Source: Candidatus Nitrosopumilus sp. | GTDB lineage: Archaea > Thermoproteota > Nitrososphaeria > Nitrososphaerales > Nitrosopumilaceae | Length of the DNA: 64,000 nt | Assembly: GCA_013215285.1 (NCBI GenBank) | Contig: JABSRD010000006.1 | Location: 124,001-188,000, forward strand | Direction of reading: 5' to 3' | Shown here: one piece after another, positions 1-9,102 of the stretch | Numbering within the stretch: the stretch's first letter is position 1 | How the letters are laid out: each line of letters begins with the position of its first letter | Notes under the pieces: model-generated | Seen by the model: only the letters and a program-made list of their open reading frames with translations | What the model was told of the DNA's origin: nothing | Databases searched by the model: none | Position numbers and translations under genes: made by a program

Positions 1-1718
1 GGTGAATGAAGTCTGTCTAGTTCTTCTTTGTACAGTACTGCTGATTCTCTTGATGAGGCAACAATCATTACCTTGTAACCATTATCTTGAATGTTGTTTG
101 TATAATGCTCTACAATATCAAATGCAATTTTTTTGATTCGTTGTGGGGCTTCAGCAATTTTTGCTTTAGTAACATATTCTTTTTTTAGTTGCTCTTTTAG
201 TTCTGGTGTCATGTTTTGCTCTGAACCAATTATTCTATCAAACAAAACATCGATTGACTCATCACCTTCCACAAACAGATTTGATAGTCTACCTACATAC
301 TTTATTGGAATTGTTGCACCATCTGCCTTTGATTCCTCAAATCCATACTTGTCAATTAAATCTCCAAAGACTTTGTACGTTGATCTATCTTCTTTGTCAA
401 TAGGTGTTCCAGAAAATCCAAAGTAAATTCCATTAGGCATTGCCTTATCCATTGCCCCCGCCCCTGTTCCAAACTGTGAACGATGTGCCTCATCAACTAG
501 AACAATGATTCTTTCATCAGTAGTATCAGTAATTTCCTCAAACTTTTGGATTGTAGTCATCATGGTTTTACCCTTGGGTGATTTTATGAACTCGGCAAGT
601 TGTTTTGACTTGTCAGCCTTTTCGGGGGATGGAAAACCAACTTCGGAGAATGTTGTGTGTATTTGCTTGTCTAATTGACGCCTGTCTGTGACTATGACTA
701 GAGGTAAATTGCCATATTCTATTGCCTGTCTTGCAACCCATTGCATAGTGAATGATTTACCTGAACCCTGAGTATGCCAGATAACTCCCCCTCGTCTATT
801 ATCCGCTGTCTTGATCTTTTCTGCACACTTTGTAACTGCTCTGTATTGTTGGTGCTTTGCAACAATTTTGATTCGTTTGTTGTCTATGGTTTGATAGAGA
901 ACATAATTTTTTAGTAAATCTAAAAGATGTGATCGTTCTAGCATTCCTGCGATGAGTATTTCTTGTTCTCTACTTTTTCCATATTTTTCCTCAACTTGTT
1001 GTATAGTTAATGGATAAGCACTTGACCATCTACTGTTTTGAAAGTGATTAACATCAGATGAAATTGTTCCATGTCTTGCCTGTGTTCCACAAGTTGCAAC
1101 AAGAATGTGATTGTAAAACATTAATTTCTCATAACCATTTCCAGTAGAACGATATTTCCTAAAGTTTTCTTTCTCTACTGCGTCTTCTAACCAGTTTCTT
1201 CTAAATGGTGACTTGCATTCTATAATTACAAGTGGAATACCATTTACATATAGAACAATGTCGGGGAAAATAGGATTCTTGAATCCTTGTAGTTCGAATT
1301 GGTTTGTAACAATAAAGTCATTATTATTTATATTTTCAAAGTCAAATAGTTTTACAGTTTTTTTAACAGTTCCAGTTTCATCATATTGATCAACTGTTAT
1401 TGGCTCTAATCCTCCTGTTTGTGATAGCCCAACTAGTTTCGCTCTAATCTTTTCATTTGTATCCATGGTGTCATATGTGAATGGAAATGAATCTTCTTTG
1501 ATTTGATTTAATGCGTCATCTATTCCATCTGAATCTAATTTAGGATTGATTCTTTGAATTGCTTCTCTTAATCTACCATACAGTAAAACTTCTGTAGTCT
1601 TTTTTCTTTCCTTGTTGAGGTCATTTTTTGATTTGTATTCATATCCCATTACAACTAGTTGTTCTAAGGCTGGAAGTTCAGAATGTTCTATTTCGTCGCC
1701 CGTACCTGTTACGAACAT
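1..1718 (-). CDS. hsdR: Type I restriction enzyme R subunit (HsdR), 3' end beyond window
   Basis: Motor and nuclease subunit of a type I restriction enzyme; it cleaves DNA after ATP-driven translocation. About 572 N-terminal residues are visible and the frame runs off the left edge, so the C-terminal part is missing from the window. Seen: a PD-(D/E)XK nuclease core around residues 150-175 (DIVLYVNG followed by IIECKSP), a Walker A P-loop HTQGSGKS near residue 315, and a DEAH box VLVDEAH near residue 407, as in superfamily 2 HsdR motors. The ATG overlaps the hsdS stop as TGATG, which implies translational coupling. The gene is last in an hsdM-hsdS-hsdR operon. Family assignment is firm; activity depends on the upstream hsdM, which is frameshifted. 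Confidence 0.95.
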   Translation of the reverse strand, partial: MFVTGTGDEIEHSELPALEQLVVMGYEYKSKNDLNKERKKTTEVLLYGRLREAIQRINPKLDSDGIDDALNQIKEDSFPFTYDTMDTNEKIRAKLVGLSQTGGLEPITVDQYDETGTVKKTVKLFDFENINNNDFIVTNQFELQGFKNPIFPDIVLYVNGIPLVIIECKSPFRRNWLEDAVEKENFRKYRSTGNGYEKLMFYNHILVATCGTQARHGTISSDVNHFQNSRWSSAYPLTIQQVEEKYGKSREQEILIAGMLERSHLLDLLKNYVLYQTIDNKRIKIVAKHQQYRAVTKCAEKIKTADNRRGGVIWHTQGSGKSFTMQWVARQAIEYGNLPLVIVTDRRQLDKQIHTTFSEVGFPSPEKADKSKQLAEFIKSPKGKTMMTTIQKFEEITDTTDERIIVLVDEAHRSQFGTGAGAMDKAMPNGIYFGFSGTPIDKEDRSTYKVFGDLIDKYGFEESKADGATIPIKYVGRLSNLFVEGDESIDVLFDRIIGSEQNMTPELKEQLKKEYVTKAKIAEAPQRIKKIAFDIVEHYTNNIQDNGYKVMIVASSRESAVLYKEELDRLHS

Positions 1719-3052
1719 CATACTTTTACTCTGACTTCGCCAGTTAACAGTTTCTGCATTAAAGATTTCTTTAGTCTCTCTAGTTTTTCTTTGTATTGTA
1801 TTTGTGAAGTGATTTGTGAATCAATATTAGATAGTACATATGTAATTTTTTTTATTTCATCCTGCTCAGGGATTGGAATTATCAGATTTTTGATATCAGA
1901 CATACGCAATCCCGGTTGTGCAGTTCTACTAGATCCTACAATATTCAAGATTTTTTGGGGTAAACCATATGCAAGAAACATTGATACAAACTTAACATAT
2001 TTTTTATTTTTTAGATTTATTCTAGCTAAAGCTTGGTTAAGATTTGCAGGACCATAATCTTCAGGCAATATACCTATCACTCCCAAATAGATTCCAGTCT
2101 TTGAAATAATAATATCTAGTGGTTTTGTTTGACTTTTTTCAAGTTCGTTATGTTTTTCTTTTGAAATAAAACTTAAATTGTATTTATTGACTAAAAGATT
2201 TTTTAAATTTTGAACTTTTAAAATTGGAATTCCTTTCTGTTTGTAATCATAATTATGTAATGAAAATCCCATTGGACCATCTTTAATCTCAATAGATATC
2301 GAATCAAGAGTATTATATTTCCAATTTTCGGGAATAATTAATTCTAAAAATCTAGGTATTATGTGTACTTTCTTGAATTTTTTATGATTAATTCCCCTTG
2401 TCAATAATTTCTGCATTAATCCTTTTTTGAGCACTGTATTTTGATCGATTATTTTTTCTGTATTGAAAATAAGATTATCAATATTTGATAATATAGAAGC
2501 AATTTTTTGTTGTTCTGGAAGAGGTGGAATTATAATTGTAATTGATTCTAGATTTGTTCTATTAATTCTTTGTCTGGTTGTTCCTGCAACATATTTTTTT
2601 ACATTGTTTAAATTTTTAGAATGATTTAATGTGTAAACTAAGTAATTTTGGTAAATTTTTTCTAAATCATATTTTAAGATACTAATATCCACTGCAACAA
2701 TATACGGATAAGGTAAAACTGGTGCAATACATGCTCTTCCTATTGGTGTAGGCATTCTGGAAATAAGAATATCTTTTCCCTGTTTGATTATTGTACATTT
2801 TAATTCGTTAGAAGTTTTTTTAGAAATATATTTTTGGGATTTATCTAAAAAAACTCCTAGCCCCATATCTCCAATTTGTAATAATCTTACTCCTTTTTCT
2901 GAATAATTTTTTTCTAAAATCCAATCGCCATCTTTGAGAGTAGTGTATTTGTTTAATGGGACTATTTCCCACTCTTGAGGAATTTCGTCATATGTTCCGA
3001 ATAATCCTTTTACTTTTTTGTAGCCTTTCTTAGGCTTTAGAACTTGGCTCAA
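1718..3052 (-). CDS. hsdS: Type I restriction-modification specificity subunit (HsdS)
   Basis: DNA-recognition subunit of the type I enzyme. The 444 residues show the usual two-fold layout: target recognition domain 1 (about residues 1-180), a helical spacer beginning PPLPEQQKIASILSNID, recognition domain 2 (about 225-385), and a second spacer (IPEQDEIKKITYVLSNID) ending in a KSLMQKLLTG repeat. The two KxLMQKLLT segments are the duplicated conserved regions that pack against HsdM. The start overlaps the end of the hsdM 3' frame by 4 nt. Recognition domains evolve fast, so the target site cannot be read from sequence. Length and architecture are normal. Confidence 0.93.
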   Translation of the reverse strand: MSQVLKPKKGYKKVKGLFGTYDEIPQEWEIVPLNKYTTLKDGDWILEKNYSEKGVRLLQIGDMGLGVFLDKSQKYISKKTSNELKCTIIKQGKDILISRMPTPIGRACIAPVLPYPYIVAVDISILKYDLEKIYQNYLVYTLNHSKNLNNVKKYVAGTTRQRINRTNLESITIIIPPLPEQQKIASILSNIDNLIFNTEKIIDQNTVLKKGLMQKLLTRGINHKKFKKVHIIPRFLELIIPENWKYNTLDSISIEIKDGPMGFSLHNYDYKQKGIPILKVQNLKNLLVNKYNLSFISKEKHNELEKSQTKPLDIIISKTGIYLGVIGILPEDYGPANLNQALARINLKNKKYVKFVSMFLAYGLPQKILNIVGSSRTAQPGLRMSDIKNLIIPIPEQDEIKKITYVLSNIDSQITSQIQYKEKLERLKKSLMQKLLTGEVRVKV

Positions 3053-3408
3053 AGTTTTATGTTTAATTCCTTAAGATCCGCTTCAACTAATTTCTTTAGT
3101 TTATCTTGTTCAGAGTATGTCTTTTTTAGATCATCATATGCTTCTTGAATGTCAATTTGCTCTTCAGGTTCAGAAATATCCACATATCTTGGCACATTGA
3201 GGTTAAACTCATTTTCTTCTAGTTCTGCAATATCTGCAACATGACAATACTTGTCAACATCTTCAAATTTGTCAAATGCTGAAACTATCTTCTTAATGTC
3301 TTGTGGTCGTAGTTTGTTTCTGTTCTTTCCTTCCTCAAAGTCCTTTGCACCATAAACGAACATGATCTTGTTCTTTCTTTTTGCAGGTTTGTTCTTGTTT
3401 AGAATCAT
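3049..3408 (-). CDS. hsdM: HsdM C-terminal fragment (split by a frameshift from the upstream part)
   Basis: These 119 residues are the C-terminal tail of the type I methyltransferase: KPAKRKNKIMFVYGAKDF, then GKNRNKLRPQDI, which in intact HsdM follow directly after the motif LPxxMFxGTxIPACI. Reading upstream in this frame gives TSIPACIMILNKNKP, the expected continuation, so it is not an independent gene by origin. Its ATG overlaps the TGA of the N-terminal part (ATGA), so it could still be made by termination-reinitiation as a second polypeptide. It ends with a 4-nt overlap into hsdS. Either a decayed gene, a split two-chain HsdM, or a sequencing error. Confidence 0.85.
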   Translation of the reverse strand: MILNKNKPAKRKNKIMFVYGAKDFEEGKNRNKLRPQDIKKIVSAFDKFEDVDKYCHVADIAELEENEFNLNVPRYVDISEPEEQIDIQEAYDDLKKTYSEQDKLKKLVEADLKELNIKL

Positions 3409-4556
3409 AATACACGCAGGAATACTAGTCCCCAGAACATCTTTTGAGGTAAAGCAATTATCCCTTCAATTACATCACCTTTGAGATGGTTTTCTTTATC
3501 ACCTACAATCATGTTCTTTCTAATTTTTCCTTCTTCCCCGCCTCGAAATAGAACCCCTTGTGAGCAAACAATGCATGCTTGACCTTTTTCATTTAGTGAA
3601 GATAGCATATGTAAAATAAAAGCATAATCTGCCTTGTCATTAGCTGGTGCAATTCCATAAGCAAATCTGTTGTACGGATCTTTTGATGCTGTTGCATTAT
3701 CCCAATCCATTGAAAATGGGAAATTAGCAAGCACTCTATCATATTGTTTTAATTTTCCCCCTTCTACAAGTTTAGGATCTTTTAGAGTATCTCCATGTTC
3801 TATTGTAAAGTCCTCCATTCCATGCAACACCATATTCATTTTACACATTCCAAAGTTTCCGTAATTGGATTCTTGTCCTTGTAAAACTAAATTGTTAATA
3901 TCACCACCATGATCTTTAACATATTGTCTTGAAATTACTAACATGCCACCAGAACCACAAGTAGGATCTGAAATTTTCATTCCCTCTTTTGGTTTCGCAA
4001 TGTGTACTAGCAGTTGAACGATTTCTCGGGGTGTAAAAAATTCACCACCTTTCTTTTTTGTTTCATCTGCAAATGTTTCTAATAGATATTCATATGCGTC
4101 ACCAAAGATGTCTTCCTTTTCTAAATTCTTATTTTTTAGAGATAATTCATTAAAGTGTGCAACTAGTTTTCGTAGTTTATCATCAGGGTATTTCTTTTTG
4201 TCATTATACTTTGTGTTAGTTAAAACACCTTCCAAGAGTGGAACTTCTTTTTCAATATCACGACATACATTATCAATTATTTCTCCAAGGTTTGATGGAG
4301 CGTCAGATAAAATATTCCATCGAGCAGATTCTGGAACAAAGAACTTGTGACGAAATTTTTGTTCTGCCTTTTTCTGGGAATTACCTTCACTCACTAGTTT
4401 TTCAATATTTTCCTCAAAGGTATCATTAAGTCTCTTTAGGAATAACAGGGTCATGACTGGTTGGCGGTATTCTTGGGCGTCAAGTGAACCTCGTAAAATG
4501 TCTGAGGCTTTCCACAAATGAGATTTTAGTGCCTCAAGTGTGATTTTGTCTGACAA
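3405..4556 (-). CDS. hsdM: Type I DNA methyltransferase subunit HsdM, N-terminal and catalytic part, frameshifted at its 3' end
   Basis: N6-adenine methyltransferase subunit. Start is TTG (no in-frame ATG upstream). Domains: helical HsdM N-terminal domain (about residues 5-130), then the SAM-dependent methylase core with motif I DPTCGSGGM near residue 197 and catalytic motif IV as ANFPFS near residue 279 (an NxPF variant of NPPF/Y). The frame breaks at LPQKMFWG, after which seven unrelated residues (LVFLRVL) precede TGA. One extra base in the run of four G (complement of 3430-3433) would restore WGTSIPACI and join it to the downstream fragment. Catalytic motifs are intact, so the defect removes only the C-terminal region contacting HsdS. 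Confidence 0.9.
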   Translation of the reverse strand: MSDKITLEALKSHLWKASDILRGSLDAQEYRQPVMTLLFLKRLNDTFEENIEKLVSEGNSQKKAEQKFRHKFFVPESARWNILSDAPSNLGEIIDNVCRDIEKEVPLLEGVLTNTKYNDKKKYPDDKLRKLVAHFNELSLKNKNLEKEDIFGDAYEYLLETFADETKKKGGEFFTPREIVQLLVHIAKPKEGMKISDPTCGSGGMLVISRQYVKDHGGDINNLVLQGQESNYGNFGMCKMNMVLHGMEDFTIEHGDTLKDPKLVEGGKLKQYDRVLANFPFSMDWDNATASKDPYNRFAYGIAPANDKADYAFILHMLSSLNEKGQACIVCSQGVLFRGGEEGKIRKNMIVGDKENHLKGDVIEGIIALPQKMFWGLVFLRVL

Positions 4557-4772
4557 TGAAATTAGGGTAAATACGTGACTAATATCAGTTATAATTCAAA
4601 ATCATGTTGGATATGATGATAGATTTTAGCAAGTATTCATTCTCCAAATAATGCAATTTTGATACATTTCAAACATAACCAATTTTGAATTATTGCACTT
4701 TCGTTATGACATTTTGAGCATCTATTCATTGTCTAATTCTCATTATTCTTAATTGCCATTATTCATTCACTC

Positions 4773-5756
4773 TTACTTTTTACTATGATAGATTTTCTGA
4801 ATGAAAGGAATTGCTTTTGTAATATCTTCAGAACTCTCTATTGCAGAGCGAAAATTGCCTATTCCATGATGCCCAACATTTGAGACGTCTTCAACAAACT
4901 CTGTAGTCTCAAGTAGAGTCATGTCACTTGTAGAGTAATTGAGAACAATTTTGTTTTTGAGTGCTTCTAGTGTACATATTGAAGAACCACCGTCTCTTAG
5001 AGAATGGCGAGCATAGATTTTCTTTTGTATAAACTCAACGTCTTCAAATGTATTTTCGATTGTTTCTTTTAGTTGATTCCACAATTTTTTTGTCTCATCA
5101 GTTGGGTATTGGTTATGATATTTTCCTGCAAGATAGTCTTCTTCAATGTATTCAGATAAGGTAATTCTTGGTTTGTTTGATTTTGGAGAATCTGGACTTT
5201 GAATTTGAGTGTCTCCTATTCTATTCAAAGAAATCATGTTGTCTTGATATTTTTTTATCTTATAGAGTTCTATTGGTAATCCTTGAAAACCACTAGCTCT
5301 TTTCTGATATTTTGTGTATTCAGGTGAAATGAAAATTACACGTGTCTCATCCCAGTGGATATCATTAATGTCTGCTGTTTTGTTTAATTTCTTGTTATAC
5401 AGTAAAACAAAGTTTTCTTTTCTCTCATGTAGTAATTGATAGTAACTTACTCCCTGATCAATTAGAGAGCGATTTTCAATTTTTTTATATTCTATTATGA
5501 CAAATGATTTTTTTTCAGAATCAAATGCTATAGTATCAGGTCTTAGATCATCTATCTGAAATTCAGAATCTACAAACTCTAGTCCTGAAAATATTGAATC
5601 TAGATTTTTTTCAACGAGATTCTGAATTGTTCTTTCTAAATCAAACGACTCTTCATGAATTTCTACTAGATTATTGTCTCTTGATTGAAAAATTCTCATA
5701 TGATTTTTTAAGACTTCTGAAAGATAAACCTGATCATAATTGTCACGGGTTTTCAA
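4773..5756 (-). CDS. PD-(D/E)XK nuclease-like protein with C-terminal DUF5655 domain
   Basis: Unknown role; 327 residues. The N-terminal half looks like a PD-(D/E)XK fold: LRPDTIAFD followed by FVIIEYKK (about residues 70-95), with the D and ExK positions present. The C-terminal hundred residues match the DUF5655 / COG3586 type (WNQLKETI, IYARHSLRDGG, then a Gly-rich GHHGIGNF). COG3586 proteins are often labelled predicted transport proteins on weak grounds; the nuclease-like core is the better clue. Start is TTG; the next in-frame ATG is 17 codons in. It lies about 215 bp upstream of hsdM on the same strand, so it may be a defence-island companion, but nothing shows cotranscription. Confidence 0.7.
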   Translation of the reverse strand: MKTRDNYDQVYLSEVLKNHMRIFQSRDNNLVEIHEESFDLERTIQNLVEKNLDSIFSGLEFVDSEFQIDDLRPDTIAFDSEKKSFVIIEYKKIENRSLIDQGVSYYQLLHERKENFVLLYNKKLNKTADINDIHWDETRVIFISPEYTKYQKRASGFQGLPIELYKIKKYQDNMISLNRIGDTQIQSPDSPKSNKPRITLSEYIEEDYLAGKYHNQYPTDETKKLWNQLKETIENTFEDVEFIQKKIYARHSLRDGGSSICTLEALKNKIVLNYSTSDMTLLETTEFVEDVSNVGHHGIGNFRSAIESSEDITKAIPFIQKIYHSKK

Positions 5757-5901
5757 AATAGATCTATCTTATTTTACACACAAAATGAAATGCTTTGTCT
5801 CGTTTAGAAAATCCCAAATGAACGGTGCAAGATCTATTTTTTATTATAACTCCACAAACTCAGTCGAACTAAAGCTAGAACAGTGTAACAAAATTACTAA
5901 C

Positions 5902-6414
5902 TTACTTTATTCTAAGTGTTAATACACCATTTCTGTATTTAAAATCAAAAATTTGCATTTCTTTTACACCTTCTATTGGAATTTCTTTTGAAAATCCCCC
6001 TGTTCCACGAATGTAAAGCATTCCATCTACCAACCTAACTGCAATTTTATCTTCAGGGCCTGGGACTTCAGCTACAAATACAAACTCTTCTTCACCTTTA
6101 ATCAGATCATAAACCCAATTTTTTGTTTCTTGTTCTCTCATCTTTGAGTATGGTGGTTCTTGATCTTTTGTCATCTTTTTTAGAACTTTAACCCAGTAAA
6201 TCATTGTTAATGCAGCCGCACCAATTAAGATGAAGCTTGTAAAGCCTGAATCAGATCTTTGTGTCATGATGTATATCATTCCTAAAAATAGAATTACAAT
6301 TATTGGAATTACAAAATTTAATGATTGTTCATTTGAATATGCTCCCTTATAGCTTGCCAAACAGTGAAAATCTGAGTTTGCCAAATATAAAGTATCTTTG
6401 GTTTTTATTACCAT
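5902..6414 (-). CDS. Membrane-anchored protein with a C-terminal Hsp20/CS-like domain
   Basis: 170 residues. Two hydrophobic segments (about 33-50 and 58-78) are followed by a soluble domain that resembles the small heat-shock / CS beta-sandwich: FVFVAEVPGPEDKIAVRL, then LYIRG, a basic turn, and the closing YRNGVLTLRI, which matches the family's terminal strand pattern (xNGVLxIxL). Small heat-shock proteins are normally cytosolic, so a membrane tether is unusual. The ATG start lies only 17 bp from the divergent start of the next gene, so the true start could be further in. Function inferred only: a membrane-localised chaperone or scaffold. Confidence 0.65.
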   Translation of the reverse strand: MVIKTKDTLYLANSDFHCLASYKGAYSNEQSLNFVIPIIVILFLGMIYIMTQRSDSGFTSFILIGAAALTMIYWVKVLKKMTKDQEPPYSKMREQETKNWVYDLIKGEEEFVFVAEVPGPEDKIAVRLVDGMLYIRGTGGFSKEIPIEGVKEMQIFDFKYRNGVLTLRIK

Positions 6415-6431
6415 TTTTTAAAATTCGATTA

Positions 6432-6653
6432 TTGACTAATGATGAAAAACCAATAAAACTTACAAAACGAGAAATTATACTGAGAGGAACTATTATTTCT
6501 GTTATCATTACAGTCCCTTCGCTTGTGGCATTTGTCATTATTTGGATTTTATTTGATAATTTGATATTTGGAGCAATTACAGGTGCAGTTATTCATTTTA
6601 TTGCAATGGGGTTTTCTTTCAAAATATCTAAAAAAATATTAATCAAAAAATAA
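6432..6653 (+). CDS. Small two-helix membrane protein, unknown function
   Basis: From a TTG start this gives about 73 residues: a short charged N-terminus (TNDEKPIKLTKREI), two hydrophobic helices (IISVIITVPSLVAFVIIWIL and a second with GAITGAVIHFIAMGF) and a Lys-rich tail. The frame is open further upstream, but that part overlaps the divergent Hsp20-like gene and has no protein-like character, so the TTG is preferred. No family recognised. The Lys-rich end suggests a cytoplasmic C-terminus. Confidence 0.5.
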   Translation: MTNDEKPIKLTKREIILRGTIISVIITVPSLVAFVIIWILFDNLIFGAITGAVIHFIAMGFSFKISKKILIKK

Positions 6654-6693
6654 CAGTATAGATCATTTAATTTTATAGTAATTTACATTAAAA

Positions 6694-7050
6694 ATGATGG
6701 ATTCTTCTAAAATTGAAAATGATTTGATTTCTGAGCTCAAATTAAATTCTATTCAGGCTAAAGTGTATTTGCTTGTTACATGTTATGGAAAAATGTCTCC
6801 AGTAACAATTGCTGAAAAATTAAAAATCCCTTTAGACGATGCACAAAAGGCATCCAAAGATCTATTATCTATTGGTGCATTCATAGACTTTTCTGAAATT
6901 GAATTTGAGGCAATGCATCCTAGATTTACTGTAGTTAACATGTATAGGAGAACGTGTGAACGAGAAAATATTGAATTTAAACGAAATAAAACAGTTGATA
7001 ATATTGGTGTAATTTTAGAAAAGCCATATGATGATGCAAGAACTAAATAA
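6694..7050 (+). CDS. TrmB-like winged-helix DNA-binding protein
   Basis: 118 residues. The N-terminal 75 residues have the pattern of a TrmB/Sugar-sensing regulator HTH: LKLNSIQAKVYLLVTCYG, MSPVTIAEKLKIP as the recognition segment, then DAQKASKDLLSIGAF as the wing-proximal helix. The rest (HPRFTVVNMYRRTCERENI) looks like the start of the linker found in TrmB family proteins, but the sugar-binding domain is absent. Two consecutive ATG codons; either may be used. Probably a transcription regulator; targets unknown. Followed closely by two small genes on the same strand. Confidence 0.65.
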   Translation: MMDSSKIENDLISELKLNSIQAKVYLLVTCYGKMSPVTIAEKLKIPLDDAQKASKDLLSIGAFIDFSEIEFEAMHPRFTVVNMYRRTCERENIEFKRNKTVDNIGVILEKPYDDARTK

Positions 7051-7071
7051 TGCTAATGATGGTGAACAGCA

Positions 7072-7470
7072 TTGAATATTGATACTGAAACTTGTAAACA
7101 TCAGCCTGTTTACTTTGGCGTTATAAACATCAACATAGATGAGAGAACTATTGGTTCAGTTGATGTATGGAGATGTGGTGTCTGTAAGAAACGATTTTGT
7201 GAAGAAAAGCAACTTGGAATTGAAGAAATAGCTGATCTAGTGGGAATGCCCAAGATTGATCCTGATGCAAAATGGGCAGTTACCATATGTAAATTACAAC
7301 AAGGAAAATACAAATGGAAATTAGTTAAAGTCAAAGAAAATGGTGAAATCAAACATGAGTGTTTGGATGAGAAAATTATTCCACTTAAAATTGAAAATTT
7401 TAAAGTTGAAGATGACCAACATTGGAGCTTTTTAATTGATGATAATGTTAACAAGGTTGTTGAAATTTAA
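7072..7470 (+). CDS. Conserved hypothetical protein with a CxxC knuckle
   Basis: 132 residues from a TTG start (in-frame stops lie just upstream, so this is the earliest possible start). A CGVCKK knuckle with a preceding CKH and a following C suggests a small zinc site in the first 50 residues; the rest is mixed alpha/beta with no family I recognise. It sits 21 bp after the TrmB-like gene and 8 bp before the next small gene, so the three may form an operon. Confidence 0.6.
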   Translation: MNIDTETCKHQPVYFGVININIDERTIGSVDVWRCGVCKKRFCEEKQLGIEEIADLVGMPKIDPDAKWAVTICKLQQGKYKWKLVKVKENGEIKHECLDEKIIPLKIENFKVEDDQHWSFLIDDNVNKVVEI

Positions 7471-7478
7471 TCTTTAAA

Positions 7479-7763
7479 ATGGAACTCAAAGTTCACATTA
7501 ATAATATTCATGGTAGTCAAATGGCTGCAAAGATTACTGGGAAATTCATTTTAGATAATAATGAATTTCGCTTTACTGCAATTGCATTTGGTAGAATAGG
7601 TGGACAAAATGTTGGTGCAAAGATTTCTAAAACTACTGAAAAAGAATTAGAAAAACTTGGATATGATACTGAAGAAGTCATAATAACACTTCAGAAAAAT
7701 CTGCTTCAAGGAGATTTGACTCTTCCAGAAGGACTCACAAAAGAATCATTTGTAGATGATTAA
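7479..7763 (+). CDS. Small conserved hypothetical protein
   Basis: 94 residues, acidic, no signal peptide or membrane segment. The sequence alternates short strands ([24 protein letters not shown]) with a helical C-terminal part ending in [13 protein letters not shown]. No family recognised. Its stop overlaps the stop of mtnP by 4 nt in a convergent arrangement, so there is no room for a separate terminator for either gene. Confidence 0.6.
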   Translation: MELKVHINNIHGSQMAAKITGKFILDNNEFRFTAIAFGRIGGQNVGAKISKTTEKELEKLGYDTEEVIITLQKNLLQGDLTLPEGLTKESFVDD

Positions 7764-8551
7764 AATTCTGCTTCTTCTAATGCCTTAGCACAAGAACAAT
7801 CTCTAGTTTTAGGAATTTTATCTATTAACTCTGTTAAAATTTTCTTTGTTATTTCTACATTTTTTGAAAGTGTTTCTAATACTTCTTTTGCAGTTACAGG
7901 TTTTTCAGCCCAAACATCATAATCTGTAACTGTAGATATTGATGCATAACACATCTGTGCTTCTCTTGCTAGTTGACATTCTGGAACAAGTGTCATTCCA
8001 ATAATATCTGCACCTGTACTCCTATAGAATTTTGATTCGGCTTTAGTTGAAAATCGTGGACCTTCAATGCAAACATAAGTACAATCTTTATGTATTTTCA
8101 AATCTTCTTTGTCAGTCACTTGAATAATTGACGCTTGTAATTCTGGGCAAAAAGGATCAGCTACTGAGATATGAATTACTTTTCCTTCTTTTGAAAATGA
8201 TCCTTTTCTTGATTTTGTAAAATCTAAAAATTGTGATGGTAATGCAAAATGACCTGGTTCTAATTCTTTTTTTAGACTTCCTACTGCTGATGGTGCAATA
8301 ATTCTTGTAATTCCTAATTCTTTGAATGCCCAAATGTTTGCTTTAAAATTAATCATGTGTGGCGGTATTGTATGTTTTTTACCGTGTCTTGGAAGAAAAG
8401 CAATCTTTCTCCCTTTGAAAGTTCCAACTGTTATGGTGTCTGAAGGTTTTCCATATGGTGTATCCATATCAATTTCTTGAGTATTTTCAAGTAAACCTGA
8501 ATCATAAATCCCTGTACCACCAAAAATTCCAATCTCAACATCTTTTTCCAT
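7760..8551 (-). CDS. mtnP: S-methyl-5'-thioadenosine phosphorylase
   Basis: Phosphorolysis of methylthioadenosine to adenine and methylthioribose-1-phosphate. Seen: phosphate-binding start [41 protein letters not shown], the [13 protein letters not shown] substrate loop and [14 protein letters not shown], all classic MTAP/PNP-2 family motifs; 263 residues is the normal length. The gene overlaps apt by one nucleotide downstream of it, so adenine released here is recycled to AMP by its neighbour. MTA arises from polyamine synthesis and other SAM-consuming reactions. Confidence 0.95.
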   Translation of the reverse strand: MEKDVEIGIFGGTGIYDSGLLENTQEIDMDTPYGKPSDTITVGTFKGRKIAFLPRHGKKHTIPPHMINFKANIWAFKELGITRIIAPSAVGSLKKELEPGHFALPSQFLDFTKSRKGSFSKEGKVIHISVADPFCPELQASIIQVTDKEDLKIHKDCTYVCIEGPRFSTKAESKFYRSTGADIIGMTLVPECQLAREAQMCYASISTVTDYDVWAEKPVTAKEVLETLSKNVEITKKILTELIDKIPKTRDCSCAKALEEAEF

Positions 8552-9063
8552 TAATATTTCACCAGTGATTTACAATCATATTTGCTAATTCCTTTTTTTC
8601 CATTTAGTTCAGATAATTCTATGATGAATGCAAAACCTGTAATTTTTCCTCCCACTTTTTCAATTAATTTTGCTGATGCCTTTGCTGTACCACCAGTTGC
8701 AAGCAAGTCATCACAAATGAGTACTTTTTGTCCTTCTTTGATTATATCTTTTTGAATTTCTATTGTATCTTTACCATATTCAATTGTATATGATAATTTT
8801 ACAGTTTTTCCAGGTAATTTGCCTGCTTTTCTAATCATTATCATGCCTTTGTTGTATCTTGAGGCCAAAATACTAGCAAGAATGAACCCTCTTGATTCAA
8901 TTCCAGCAAAAACATCAATATTTTTAGGATGAAAATGTTTTGAAAATTCGTCTGCGATAAAGTCTAAAGATGCTGGATCTTTTAGTAGTGGGCTAAAATC
9001 TCTAAATAAAATACCTTTTTTGGGAAAATTTGGATATTCTGCAATTCTTTCTTTTAGATTCAT
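8551..9063 (-). CDS. apt: Adenine phosphoribosyltransferase
   Basis: Converts adenine plus PRPP to AMP in the cytoplasm. 170 residues with the family N-terminus ([18 protein letters not shown]), [11 protein letters not shown], and the PRPP-binding loop [14 protein letters not shown] near residue 118. It is first in a two-gene operon with mtnP, and the terminal base of one is the first of the other. The pairing supports a purine-salvage role rather than xanthine or hypoxanthine use. Confidence 0.95.
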   Translation of the reverse strand: MNLKERIAEYPNFPKKGILFRDFSPLLKDPASLDFIADEFSKHFHPKNIDVFAGIESRGFILASILASRYNKGMIMIRKAGKLPGKTVKLSYTIEYGKDTIEIQKDIIKEGQKVLICDDLLATGGTAKASAKLIEKVGGKITGFAFIIELSELNGKKGISKYDCKSLVKY

Positions 9064-9102
9064 GATTAATTGAATTATTTAGTAAAATAAAATTGTTTGA
9101 AA

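Noticed and set aside
3405-3440. Programmed -1 or +1 frameshifting in hsdM
   Set aside because: No slippery heptamer or downstream structure is evident; a lost G and ATGA re-initiation explain the sequence more simply.
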